Shown here: positions 48,290 to 62,879 of the stretch, one piece after another
How positions within the stretch are numbered: the stretch's first letter is position 1
Layout of the letters: each line of letters opens with the position of its first letter
Assembly (NCBI GenBank): GCA_949316495.1
Contig: OX439004.1
Location: 17,405,267-17,469,266 of the forward strand
Source of the DNA: Amphiduros pacificus
Taxonomy: Eukaryota > Annelida > Polychaeta > Phyllodocida > Hesionidae
Direction of reading: 5' to 3'
Length of the DNA stretch: 64,000 nt
Position numbers and translations under genes: made by a program
Notes under the pieces: generated by a model
The model's database searches: none
What the model saw: only the letters and a program-made list of their open reading frames with translations
What the model was told of the DNA's origin: nothing

Positions 48290-49290
48290 CTACATCCTAA
48301 CACTCGCCTTCTTCCACCTTACCCTCGCCTCCTTCCACCTTACCCTCACCACCTTCCACCTTACCCTCACCTCCTTCCACCTAACCCTCGCTTCCTTCCA
48401 CCTTATCCTAGCCTCCTTCCACCTAACCCTCGCCTCCTTCCACCTTACCCTAGCCTCCTTCCACCTTACCCTCGCCTCCTTCCACCTAACCCTCTCCTCC
48501 TTCCACCTTACCCTCGTCTCCCTCCACCTAACCCTCACCTCCTTCCACCATACCCTCGACTCCTTCCACCTAACCCTCGCCTCCTTCCACCTAACCCTCG
48601 CCTCCTTCCACCTGACCCTCGCCTCCTTCCACCTTACCCTCGCCTCCTTCTCCCTTACCCTCGCCTCCTTCCACCTAACCCTCGCCTCCTTCCACCTTAC
48701 CCTAGCCTCCTTCCACCTTACCCTCGCCTCCTTCCACCTAACCCTCTCCTCCTTCCACCTTACCCTCGCCTCCCTCCACCTAACCCTCACCTCCTTCCAC
48801 CTTACCCTCGACTCCTTCCACCTAACCCTCGCCTCCTTCCACCTGATCCTCACCTCCTTTCACCTTACCCTCGCCTCCTTCCACCTGACCCTCACCTCCT
48901 TCTCCCTTACCCTCGCCTCCTTCTACCTAACTCTTGCCTCCTTCCACCTTACCCTCGCCTCCTTCTCCCTTACCCTCGCCTCCTTCCACCTTACCCTCAC
49001 CTCCTTCTACCTTACCCTCGCCTCCTTCCACCTAACCCTTACCTCCTTCCACCTTACCCTTACCTCCTTCCACCTTACCCTTACCTCCTTCCACCTTACC
49101 CTCACCTCCTTCCACCTTACCCTTGCCTCCCTCCATCTCACCCTCGCCTTCTTCCATCTCACCCTTGCCTCCCTCCATCTCACCCTTGCCTCCTTCCATC
49201 TCACCCTCGCCTTCTTCCATCTCACCCTTGCCTCCTTCCACCTTACCCTCGCCTTCTTCCACCTCAATCTCACCTTCTACATCCTTATAG
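48290..49290. repeat. 21-bp polypyrimidine minisatellite, about 47 units
   Basis: The unit is CTCGCCTCCTTCCACCTTAC C, with variants CTCACC, CTTGCC and CTAGCC, and TTCTCC for TTCCACC. The plus strand is about 80% pyrimidine for 1 kb. A Pro/Leu-rich 350-codon frame on the plus strand and VRWKEAR frames on the minus strand follow from the 7-codon unit and are not called. Confidence 0.96.
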
Positions 49291-51695
49291 TTTCCTAAAC
49301 CTTTTTCTATTTAAGATTTTAAGATTTTAATTTCCTTCTTGTCTTGTGTGGAGTGTTATGCTTATCACTGTACCACGCCATTATCACTGTCCTCTCATCT
49401 TTATATCTAGAATACACTTTATAAGGAGTATAACGTTTCAATTCAGCCCGCCTATTGCCCACGAGGTTACTTTATGGGGAAGTACAATAGCTTGATGTGT
49501 TTTATATGTGCATGGTGAGTGCCAGCGGTAACAGCAAATGTGCCTTGTAATCGTATTACAAGATCATTAACAGCTACTTTAACAGCCTATGTAATATGCA
49601 AGACGGAGAAACCCGTTGTCTGTATATACCTTATATGTTACTTGTAAAAGATTAGAGTAAGCTAAGCGTACTCAGAATATCAATGGCTTCCTGGTGGACT
49701 GACATGTACTCATCATACATGCCTCATGTTATGTTTAATGCGTTAGAAAATTGGCCAAACAGAATAATGGAGAAGGCAGTTATGACTTTGGGCGGCATTA
49801 TACAACAGTAACGACAGCTGTGCCATGCTACAGTCAGATATGTTATTAGTTATTCAGTGTCACACACAAGATCTCCGTTCAAAGAAATAAAGCACGCGAA
49901 ATGCTGTACGTCTGCATAGTGTGTATCGTGACGTGTACTGGATCACGCATGCGCTATTACTCACAATGTCCATGTTTGGTCTCCCAGAAAGATAAAAATG
50001 AATACTTAACTTTTGGTATAAATTCACGACTTTTAATTCTTTTTGTTTAGCATAAGTTAGAAAATGGCAGTATGATTTTACAGGTACTTTTTAAGTCAGA
50101 AAAAAACGATATTTGAATAATTGATATAAGATAATCTTGATAATCAGAATAAACGCAACATCGACCATACATCTCTTACACTTTCAAAGATCACTGAATT
50201 GGTTACCAGGAAATGTTTATTCCATTAGGTGATCGTATATATGGAGAGAAAGAACTGATGATAATAGAAAATGCTAATTGCAAGGAGCAAATGAGAGGTT
50301 GGAATTACCTGCAATGATCTCAGCAGTCTACTGGTTGCCTCATTGTGTGATACCTGAGACAGTTGTCCGCCATTACGTCCACCTGTAGCCATACATAAAA
50401 CCTCACACATAAAGGCCCCTTTGTGGCATCCTACAGTGTCGTAAATGCGGAGCTCGCCTCTATGATATAAACATATAGTACCTATACATCTTATCTATAA
50501 CTATCTTATCATGCACATTGTCAGACTTAATGATGCATCCCCCCCCCAAATTCTTTTATTATCATGTGGCACTGGTAAAATATCTTAGTACATGGCTCAC
50601 ATAACAAACAACATATTTCTCGTTGCATGTAATTGTGTTCATGCTTTGATCTTGTACAGATGTCTATAATCAGGGCCTGTTTAGGCTTATGTACGTTGTA
50701 ATGCTCTAGCAAAGCAACATAACTCGAAACAATGAATAGATATTTTATTCCATTAACATTATGATAAGGAAGTCCATATAAAAATATTCTAGGCAGTTCT
50801 ATAACTTGACTTATTACAAATATTGATGTAATGAATGAGACAATACCAGATATAGCCATGTTGATAATTTACTATAAAACTGATGAATGTCCAGAAAACA
50901 GATTCGGTGGTCAAAAGCCATTACAAGCAAGACAGGAACAATATCACCCTATTGTCATATTTTACACGAATATTCCCAATAGCCTACTTGTACTTGGGGC
51001 GTATATTGGGGCATAAACTTCCTTACAGAGGTTAAACTCAGATATGCACTCAAATTTTCATGTGTATATCGCCTATCAAATATTGTGAAACACAAAACAC
51101 TATTGAATCACTGCTAAGAGAAATGATTACTATGAAAGCAGGAATATGTTCAATACTGAACAATCCCGCAATATGATCTTCGAGATATATAAAAGAAATA
51201 TGGACCCCTTGAATATTGGTGTGTTATCCAGCCCACACGTATAAGGCTAACTATAGAATATTAAGACAAGATAATTTTGAGCCAGGGTAACCCATCTATG
51301 TTAGAGAGAGGTATCATGGGTATATTATGGAATAGCTTATGGTAGTGTAGATTAGCTTTACTCAGCCAAATTAACTTTTAAGTGAATTAAAGGAATCATA
51401 TCTCCTTAAGGCATTTGTGAGGTGAATGTCTTGAGTAGTTTTCCAAATAGGAGTTCAAGATTGTCTTGTAGTGAACGGGTGCTTTTGATAGAGTAGATTT
51501 TTATCTCTACTGGCTGGTCTAAAAATATCCATTGAACAAGCCACATTTACATCTATCTTTTATGGACAGCAATTTCTCAGTCCAACCTTCTACCTTTATT
51601 CACGCGTATTATGTTATATGAACGCTAATTGCAATGTAAATACAAGACATTTCAGCAAGGCGGATGATATCACTCACCTGGACCACAAAGGTGCC
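49291..51695. other. Unique sequence, no supported gene
   Basis: Short frames at 50225-50410 and 50527-50859 (minus) show no domain. The first ends in a donor-like GCAG|GTAATT but has no partner. Confidence 0.5.
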
Positions 51696-51975
51696 ACATA
51701 TACTAAATATACCAGATATACCAAATATACCAAATATACCAGATATGCCAGATATACCAGATATACCAAATATGCAAAATCTACCAGATATACCAGATAT
51801 ACCAGATATACCAAATAAACCAGATATACCTGATATGCCAGATATACCAGACATACCAAATATGCCAGATATGCCAGACAGATGCCACATATGCCATATA
51901 TATCAGATATACCAGATATGCCAGATATACCAGATATGCCAGATATACCAGATATACCAGATATACCAGATATTG
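51696..51975. repeat. 9-bp tandem repeat (ATACCAGAT)n
   Basis: About 30 imperfect units of ATACCAGAT, with ATACCAAAT, ATGCCAGAT and a few longer interruptions. Frames such as IPDIPDIPD and SGISGISGI are by-products. Confidence 0.93.
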
Positions 51976-54720
51976 ACCATGCTACACCCTATTCACGATC
52001 ATGATACAAATCTGCATTTTCACTATATTAAAATAACAAATGAAATTAATGGCCTATTAACCTCAATGACAACATGTGATCAGTAAATAGTTATTTAGTC
52101 AAGAGCTACTGATGTCAGTATTTTTTACGCAAAGGGCCTATCATACATAGGCGATTGCGGTATTTTATGATTTCTTAAACTCCAGAAGCCCCAACTTGAC
52201 GGGTAAGCTAATAGCTCGTTTATAATTAATTAGAAACCTTTTTGTGAATGGTAGGTGCTTTAGATTTAACACAATAATTGAAGTTAAGCCGGAGCAGCAA
52301 ATACCATTTCATTCACAAATAAGAATATTTATCCTTCTGTGAATAGAGATTTACAGATCCTTTAATATAACATGTGTCATACATGATAAAAACACAGAGC
52401 AGCAATATAATGCTTGAAAAATGATATCTGTCTCTCCCATGGAATAACAATTAGCTGTTTGAGGAATGTATAATTCTGTGTTTAACCTCCTTGTCCTCTG
52501 AGCGAAACAAAGAGCGAGCATCTGATCCGCCGCCTATAAATTCCGTCCTATGGGAACATACTGGATTTTGGTCCCAATTTAGATTCAATTTCTTGCAGAC
52601 GAAATATCTTAAACGGATGACCAGGGTCCTCACTTAGTTTGCTATTAGTATTCATAGCTCAGCTATCTCATTGAAAAGAGGGATGCACTAAATTAGCTGG
52701 GAGGAAAGCAGAATGGAGGAAATTGCAAGACGGGAGGGGGAAGCAGCTGCAGTGATACAGCCGCCTACTTTCTCTTCTTATCTGATTGGTGCAGATTTGG
52801 CAATTGTTTTCACTAATTTGAACACGGTCTCTTACACATTGTGAGAGCTTTTGATGTGGTTGACTGTTTTTGTCGCTATAATCGTTCCTGATGAAGTAAC
52901 CCTATGGAAAATGTTAGCAGAGGAAATGAATATGTGTCAAAGTTGATTGAGAGAGGTAGGGTACGGGACATCGGCCATGCCAGGGCAATTTAGGCGAGAA
53001 GAGAGGGTTCGGGCCCTATGGGATGGGGGTTGTGGCCTGCGTTAGATCAGCAACAGCTAGGGACGAGCCATTGATCTCAGCAGTGGCAGCTCAATGTCCA
53101 CCACCAAGTGTTAGCAGGATCGTGATCCAGCCTCGCCGGACTGGCCGATAATTGAATTAGGCGGGAGCCCAGGGCCTGGTGACTTGTCCACGCGCAATGT
53201 CAACGTGGCCCAAGCCAGCATCTGGGCGCACAAAGCACGATCTTCTCAAGCCTACAAACACCCCCGGGCTGGGATCAGAATTAACAGGAGTCAGCCCATC
53301 TCCCTGAGTTACACCCGCCAGCACGGCCGGCGAGCCCATCACACCCACCCTGCACCCTTTTATAAGCAAATGGAACGCCAGCACATTTTATTATGCATCG
53401 TTGCAAAAGCCAATATGAGAGGCAGAGCAGAGCTGTCAAGGCTAGGCCACTTTATTACAGCCATAATTATGAAATATTCAGACATTATTACCAACCCAAA
53501 TCACCATGAGAGGTTATGCATATTGGGATTTGATAAAACACAAAATGACCATGCCGGATACGGAACGACAGCGAGTTAAAAGGAGAAGTTAATATGCCCT
53601 TCAAGAGGATTATTGAGAGTGATAGATGAAGGTGCTACACAGTGTTGCTGACACATGCATGTGACACATCTGCAAGCATACACGATACTTAGTCAAGATT
53701 CCTATTCCACAGAGCAGGTCGATAGGGGGTCTTGACACTCAGATTGCTGGGAGCCCAAAGAGGGACAATAACTTTAAATACTGACTCTTCTAAACATAAA
53801 TGGCCCAAGCAACCACCAGAAGCTAGCCATCGATTCTGAAAAAATCGAATTGAAAAATCCTTTCAGGGCATGACAAGAGTAAAAATGAGCAGGGTTCCCA
53901 GAAGGGCCTTGGAGAAACCCGGCAAATTGAAGGTCCCAATATCATCTTTAGGCTTCTATTGAACCCATTCTAAGTAGCCAACCAGACCCCGCTCCAGTAT
54001 CACATTTCTGGCCAAATTAGATTCATTCGCCTCTTCATCTTAATGCAATATCACTCTAGGATGGGGAACATAAAAAGAAGAATGGTCATCACTATTGTTG
54101 TTGTCGCTCCGTAGGCAACCACGCCGAAAACGGAAAGGAAAATGAAATGACTTTCCGGGCATGGAATGGCGTTTACGGAAATGTGAATTTTCCATGCCTT
54201 AGTGGTTTGTGTTTACAATAAATAGTGATGTAAGGCGAATTATAATAGACTCATTGTCCTGCAAAATCCTGGAATCTTCCTTAAAGCCAGAATGAGCTTG
54301 AATGGCGGACTTTTGTCATATCACATCCCATTTCTCATACCTCCATAATAAGCGTGTCGCCCGTAATGTTTCTCTGATAGACTCCTACAGGCCACGCTTG
54401 GGATAGTAATCTTGTGTGCCCGATTGCTTTGTCGTTTTTATCTCTCTAAGCCATGAGGACCACATTTGGCGACTGGAGAGTCTCCACTACTGCACTGAGC
54501 TGGAGTGCAGCTTGAAATGGTTATATTTGCCATTTGGTAATTAATTCCTCAGCATTGACTAAAATGTAGTGGTTACTACAGCCATAGAGGATTGGGATTG
54601 GAATAGTCCGGAAAATGATCCGTTCATTCATTAGGTTTCAAAGAAAAGGAAAGCCACAATTTATTAATTGGTGGTTCTTTGAGAGGACAACTTGGTTAAT
54701 ACATACCCTCTGCAAGTCTG
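51976..54720. other. Unique complex sequence, possible regulatory block
   Basis: No gene supported. From about 52950 to 53570 the GC content rises well above its surroundings. It contains TAAT-core sites (GCCATAATTATGAAAT) and TTATGCAT octamer-like sites, without coding evidence. Possible enhancer or promoter-proximal sequence, by inference only. Confidence 0.3.
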
Positions 54721-55345
54721 TCAGTTACCCATATGGATTTATAATACATTATAATAAATGTGTAAGTCTGTCCTAGCCTGAATACATTATAACTTCGTCC
54801 CTTTACATGCTTACCAGCACCTGAGAGGGTTCTATAATACATTATAACTTACATCCTTCACATGTTTACCAGCACCTGAGAGGGTTCTATAATACATTAT
54901 AACTTACATCCTTCACATGTTTACCAGCACCTGAGAGGGTTCTATAATACATTATAACTTACATCCTTCACATGTTTACCAGCACCTGAGAGGGTTCTAT
55001 AATACATTATAACTTACATCCTTCACATGTTTACCAGCACCTGAGAGGGTTCTATAATACATTATAACTTACATCCTTCACATGCTTACCAGCACCTGAG
55101 AGGGTTCTATAATACATTATAACTTACATCCTTCACATGTTTAACAGCACCTGATAGAGTTTTGATTACATTATGATTCACACCCTGTGCAAGTTTGCCA
55201 GTGGCTGAGAAGGTTTGTGAATAATGATAATTCACACCCTTTGCAAATCTGCCAGTGGCTGATATGGTTCACAATACATTAAAATTCACACCCTGTACAA
55301 GTTTGCCAGCGTCTGATAAGGTTCTGTAATACATTATTTGACAAA
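54721..55345. repeat. 55-bp minisatellite
   Basis: Six near-identical units between about 54790 and 55145 carry CACCTGAGAGGGTTCTATAA, TACATTATAACTTACATCCT, TCACATGTTTACCAG. They are flanked on the right by three increasingly diverged units (GTTTGCCAGTGGCTGAGAAGG and similar) and on the left by one. Confidence 0.92.
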
Positions 55346-57424
55346 CAATGATTGAATCTTGCTCTCACTAACGTCACTTTCCTTCAAATGACTTCAAATT
55401 GGATATGAACAATTTCATTCCAGATCAAAAGTTAAATTGAAATAGGGATCCGTTTTGATAACGGTAGACAAAAGCAGTGCAATGTAATTTGCTTGGTTTT
55501 AATTATCAAGATTACTTTTATGTTGTGTGTGTAAGTTTAGACATTTTGTATCTGAAGTCGCGCCAACGTCATAATTGGTTTGTCAGAATTGAAGTGAAAA
55601 CACGGTGTTCAATGTCCTCAACTTCAAAAACTCAAACTGCACCATTCCAGCGCAGAACAAATCAACGTGAATCCATCACATTAAAACAATAAACTTTCCT
55701 AATATTTAACATAACTGTATTTGCATGGTTTCTTGTTGCAATTGTGATTGATGTTTTGTTGTGACAGCGACTGACTAAAAAAGTCAATATTACATACATG
55801 TACAGTGCCATAAACAAATAGTTTCTCAGATTCACGCGGCAAGTACAATATCAAAAAAACAACTCAATCCAATAAACTCAACGTAAACACAAGTGAATCA
55901 AATTAGAAAACTGACATTTGAAATCTGAAGCAATGTTCCCAGTACCGTAAATACTATGCAATATATTACTGATAAGATGAGATGATATTAAAATATTAAT
56001 AGCATTTATTTCATTCAGTATAAATCCATATAAGTATACACAGAACTGATAACGGCATACTACGTAAATGTTCTCGTTAAATAGTCCAAGCTAATTGTAT
56101 TATAGCGAACGTCTCACGGCAGGACAATGGTAGGCCAAGATGAAAGATGCAGTTGATATCTGTGGGAGCAATGACAGGTGACACCTCCCAAATAAACGTG
56201 AAATTCATACTGATAACCAATAAGATATCTTTGATTTTATACTTGAGGATGCCATTGTCTACCTGAAAGTTTTTGTGTCAAACAAGACTCATCTCCACAG
56301 GGAGTGACACGTATTCATCTCTATGTGACATGTTCAATATTGGAGACCCTACCTATGGTATAGATCTCCATACAATAGCACACCGAGCACATCTGTTGAG
56401 AATGCGTGGAAGCCCATTATGAGGACTGGTGCTCACAAAGGGCATTTGTGCTGTAAGCAATGCCATAGCTGTGGCATCCTGATATTGGCCAGAGACATCT
56501 GCAACATTAACATCAATTAAAGGATAGATTTGGTAGGTGAAAGTATGCTTCATACGTCCTGCTGACAGTAGAGAAGAGTTCTCACTTTTCACGTACAGAG
56601 AGGTTTGAGATGTGCTGGTGATTTGATTCTGTTTGGCAGGAAATGTTGCACTTACTCTTTGAATGTCTTTGTAAAGTAGATCTCCTCGTGTAATGTTATA
56701 CCTTCTAATGATCAATGGGTATTGTTCTGTCTAGATATTGCTACCTAGATATTAGACGACATGGCAATCTAAATGACAATAAAATATACTAGTTTAACAG
56801 TGTTCTGTTGTATTTGGCAGGTGGTATAAGATGGGTTGTGAGATATAAATCAATGACTTATCAAAGTCTTTGTTACAGTACACGTTGTAATTCATTGATC
56901 GTGATATGTGCAGAATCCTTCACAGTGAAATGACACCACACTAATTTAGACCTCGAAAAATAGTATTAATGAAAAGTGGTCATACTGTTCGCAATTTGTG
57001 GAGAATGAAAATGGTGTTTAAGATTAGAAATGTAGAAATATTTATGTATTGCCTCTTTCACACCTGATCTAGCCTAATACCATGGTGTAAGTAATACTTA
57101 TGCAAAGTCTTGTATATATCTTAAGCTCACGAAAGGTTTTCGATTTTAATAACATGAAAGCATTTGGTTAACATTTAAAGATTAATAGTTCTACTAATGA
57201 GAAGGTTTAATAGAGTTTCTTGATCTTATAAATCAAAATCTTTCCTTATATTTTCGAGACAGGAGACAGACAGGAGTGGATGTCATCTTGAAAACTAATT
57301 TAAATCATAATTTACAATATCTCACATGCCAAACTGTATACATAATGGATTGCAAGTGAATATCGCAAGTATCATGTTACTCTACATGGAGCGAGTAAGG
57401 AATAGGTCATGCGGATGTACCTAC
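55346..57424. other. Unique AT-rich sequence, one doubtful open frame
   Basis: Nothing recognised apart from the unplaced minus-strand frame at 56353-56715. Confidence 0.5.
56353..56715 (-). other. Unidentified open frame of 120 codons
   Basis: The frame (ITRGDLLYKDIQRVSATFPA...) has even, non-repetitive amino-acid use and ends at a TAG. It has no ATG near its start, no clear splice sites and no family I recognise. It could be a fragment of an old mobile-element or gene copy, or chance. Confidence 0.2.
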
Positions 57425-58679
<1,255 letters not shown>

Positions 58680-61600
58680 ATCAATAATATGAATAGGAAT
58701 GATAGAGTCATTAATTAACTCATACGCAGCATCCGCTGCACTGATCAGCTTGATCTTAGGCTCATTTGAAAGAAAAAGTTGAGATATTAAGAAAGGCACA
58801 AGGGACATAGCATACATTCCTTTTATTATTAGTCAAAATAACCAAAAACTGGTATTTCAAGCAGAACAGAGGGAGGAGCTTACATAAAGGTAACACCAGT
58901 ATTCTACATGTTCATATTAGCATAATTGAGTTTCTAGTGGGTGTATCAGTGTTACTATGTATAGGATGGGTTACAGATGAATTATAACGAACTGTGCCAC
59001 GTCACACTCATTGAGAGTTTCACATGAATTTATCATGTATTATATTACTGTACAGATAAGACAAAATACAGGTTTATATTCAGTGTCTCGATTTGCTGCA
59101 TGGGATATTGTTTCTGATTTATAAGGCAAGAACTGATTCGTGAATTTTTAATAGAAAAAGTCAATTTAAGTTAACAATAGAAAACATATTGTTCCCTTGG
59201 TACGAATATAAGAAAACTAATAAACACATGGGTATTGAAGAGTGAAAATACAAAAACTCACTGCCATGAGTCATGGTTTATTTAATTCAAATACATTGAG
59301 CAAGTAACGGATTGCAAAAACAAATACTATTCTCAAATGGATTTTAATATCAAAGGATTTATTAGATTCAGTCAAAGAATTGTACTCACTGAGCTTTTTG
59401 AGCTAGACTGTATCTGTTATGTGGGGAACTTGAACCAAATATAATATGAATTACGATTCCGCTCTATTTGTGAGTGTACAAACTGCAGGAATAAATGTCT
59501 AAGTTTGTCACAGAACTTGTTTGGCAGCAAGTCGCAATATGTTATTCCTAATTGTAAAATACTATACAGAGACAACACTACACAGGTCATAGGGTCAGGG
59601 CATAAATATCCCTTTAACCTGGTTAGAGACACAATATTTGACATCCGTTGGGAACACGGCCGAGCGAGGTCTTTTTCTCAATATCTACATTTGTTCCTGC
59701 ATCAACTTGAAAACAACTGATACCAAGCTTTTCAATTATGAATGACACAACTGCGATTCTATATCTCTGTATTATTTAAAAATGGTATAATGCAGTCTAT
59801 GGTAATCGGTCACCCCCTTGGAACAGACGCCAAAAAAGAGATATGCAGAATGGCATGTCGTTTGGTGCGTTGTTTGTGGCTTTCGTTTGTGCCACTAGTT
59901 GAACGTGCAGGGGAAGTAATTTTCTAGCTGGTTTGCGATGTCAGTGAGCGGCTGGCTGTGGCATCGATTGTCTGTCCTATGTACACACTTTACAACCCAT
60001 CACAGGTACCTTAATGGTCACTTGTATGGAATACATGTATCACCTCATTGGATACCACTGCCTAAACTACAAACCTCATCAAAATTAAATCAACTTTGTC
60101 TTTCTGTCAGATTTTGACTGTGCACTTTCAAGTTGCATTTAAATATAATCATTAATGTTGGTGCCGCAATGAGTGCATCATTTGGCACGCACAGATAACA
60201 TGGATAAGTAGTGTACGATCGGTAATAGATCGGTAAGAAAACTGAGCCTTGTAAAGTGTGTGGACAGATGGTACTTTCTCTTAGGGTCTGATCTTTTCAT
60301 CACGATGTTGGTGAAGATCTCTTCAATCTCATTAGACATTTCACAGTAGAGCTCTTTTCATTTCTATTCCACGCAGCAATTTCCTCGTGCGGACGTCTCA
60401 GCTGTAAATCAGATTGTTGCTTCTAAATACAATCCAATTGGGCTAACAGTTGGTGGCCTTTGATGGCCGGGGCCTGACTTTCCTGCCTGTGCGGGGGTAG
60501 CATTCTTCTGCACGCCGAAGCCCTCTGTTGCTACATTAGTTTACCAAACAGGAAGAATCCGCAGCAAAGAGTTTCCAGGCCATTTACGGTGTGTCATGTG
60601 TGGCCTGATAAAAATCAGAAGCCAACAATATGCGCGCACAGGAGAGTTGGCTTACTCGGCAAAACAATTCACTGGTGTGTTATTCACGCTTACAGAACTC
60701 CATATTACATCCCCATGGATATATCACTCTCCTCATATCTACAAAAATAACTCGCTAACATTCTTGATTCGAATTAGCAAATTCAAATTTATCATGGCTT
60801 AGTATTTCTCATCATATAATACTCGCCCACAGCACCTCCCAGTTCTGTCTCTAGGGTTTAACTTGGAGGATATAGCTTTGTGAAGTCACAGTTGAATATA
60901 GGCAGTTGTGCCATTATATTCTGGAACATTTAAAACACGCACAATAGCAATGTAAATGGTAGAAACGCCACATACGCCTGTGAAGATTATCGCGATAGGC
61001 TCGGTACAGAAAATGATGGTTGACTGTAATCTAACTTAAAAAGTCTATTATTGAGTTGGCGATACTCGTGTGCGTTTCTGAGCAGAGATTTGCATTTTAA
61101 GTCTACTCTATGCAATGCGCATTTCTCTTCCAAGAGATGGATTAACAAAGGGAGTTACAATACCTGCCTCTACACCGCCGCCTCAATCAATTCTAACTTG
61201 ATTTGTAGACACACACGAGCATGTATTGTAGCTCCCTTTGATGCATTTAGGTCGAGTTACTGGACGCTCTCAAAGGGAGGAAGCAGGCAGGGCTAAAAAT
61301 TACCCCATCACTGCTACATTCACTCGCTAGAAGCATTTTTGTCAATGGTGGCTCAACCAAAATTCGGTTTTATGGTAACACTCACAGAATCGTACCTTTG
61401 TGAGGGGAAATTGGAACAAACACCAAAGTTGCTATCTTTTCTGTTGGGACATTTCTATCACTCTCTGACCAAATATGGAACATGACCGTCATATGTCAGT
61501 GCCAACAGTGATGCTGGTCAAAAGCAGCGCTCCTGAGATGAAACTTTAATCAAGTAAAATGTATGCTATTTACATTCATACAGAACATAGATATCTTGAT

Positions 61601-62879
61601 AGAATCCACATGTGCACTGGTTTGGAAAACAACCAGGAGTCAAAAAAGAGAGAGAAGAAGAAAAAAAGAAGAAGAAACTTGATGCATTTGGATCATGTAC
61701 AAAGCACATAGACAAGACGATCACAATTAAATGTAAGCCAGTGTATCAATTTCAATTCCATTTGAAACCGACATCCCCCGTGGGGTTAACATTCAATAGT
61801 GGGCACGGAGGGTGTGTTATCCCAGGAGAGGGTGATTGAGTCACGGTGTGGGATGAGGTGAATCTATCTCTGTCTATGCTGTCAGTTTGATGACCACCAA
61901 GGTGTTACCGCGGCGTACATTGTATCTGACGCGCTGCCTTCTGAGACGTGTCCCATTCACGCTTATATTCCACTACTGTCTCGCTATTAACCCTCACTCT
62001 CTCAACATTCACTTTTTGAGTGCCATCAGCAATCGATTTTAATCCTCAACACTCAATGTAACATTACTGCTTAAGTCTAATCTAGAAATCAATGTTGAGT
62101 CAACTTTGTTTTAATATTCCAGTCTCATTGTTAATGATGTTCTACATCAGCATTAAACCCGCGCCGCCTCCTTCCTTTCTGCGTGGATTCATCCTTTCAT
62201 ACAGTATAGATAATTCCGCATAGATCTTCACATTAGAATTGCCACTCATCCTAGATTGAATCTGGTGATTGGTCCAGTGTTCTATCACTATCATATTTTG
62301 TAGAGAATACCTTCCTTAATTTTACTCCCAGATATGTTTCAAAATGGCGGCACATAAATCTCTCGATCTGAGAGCATGCCCTCAGGTTAACCTATCGTGT
62401 GACCTATCCAAATTAAGCCTGAAGTGTTCTATTTGTATTTCATTTTCGGATGTGCCATTGCTATGCTGTACCATTCAATATTTAAAAAACAATCAATCAT
62501 AATGGGTGAAATTTTCAATTGAGAAAAAGAATTACTCTGCACAGCGAGAAAGTCAAATATCTACCTCTGCTATGAAGCAGAACGGAATATGCGGTACATC
62601 TGTTTAATTTAAATATAAATCCATTTGGACCCGTTTGTCTCCTGATTTTGCTATTTTAGCACATTGTATCTTTGGGTGATTCAATGAAATAGTTAAACAT
62701 TCACTCAGATATATTGTCTGGCAATGCTAAGCTGCACATGTTATGGATGCCCATCCAGGAAGTTAGTAAGATATTTGATATTTGATTTTCTCCAAAAAAT
62801 ACCCAGCAAAGTTGTGAAGTTTTCAAGATATTCTTTATTTTTTCAAGAGAATTCACAACAAATTAATGATATTTAGCCA
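58680..62879. other. Unique sequence, no supported gene
   Basis: No exon, RNA gene or transposon end recognised. A more complex, GC-richer stretch at about 60350-60700 may be conserved non-coding sequence. Confidence 0.45.

Noticed and set aside
48278-49330. Proline-rich 350-codon frame resembling a structural or extensin-like protein
   Set aside because: It follows from the 21-bp unit. It starts just before the array and ends just after it, without signal peptide or splice context.
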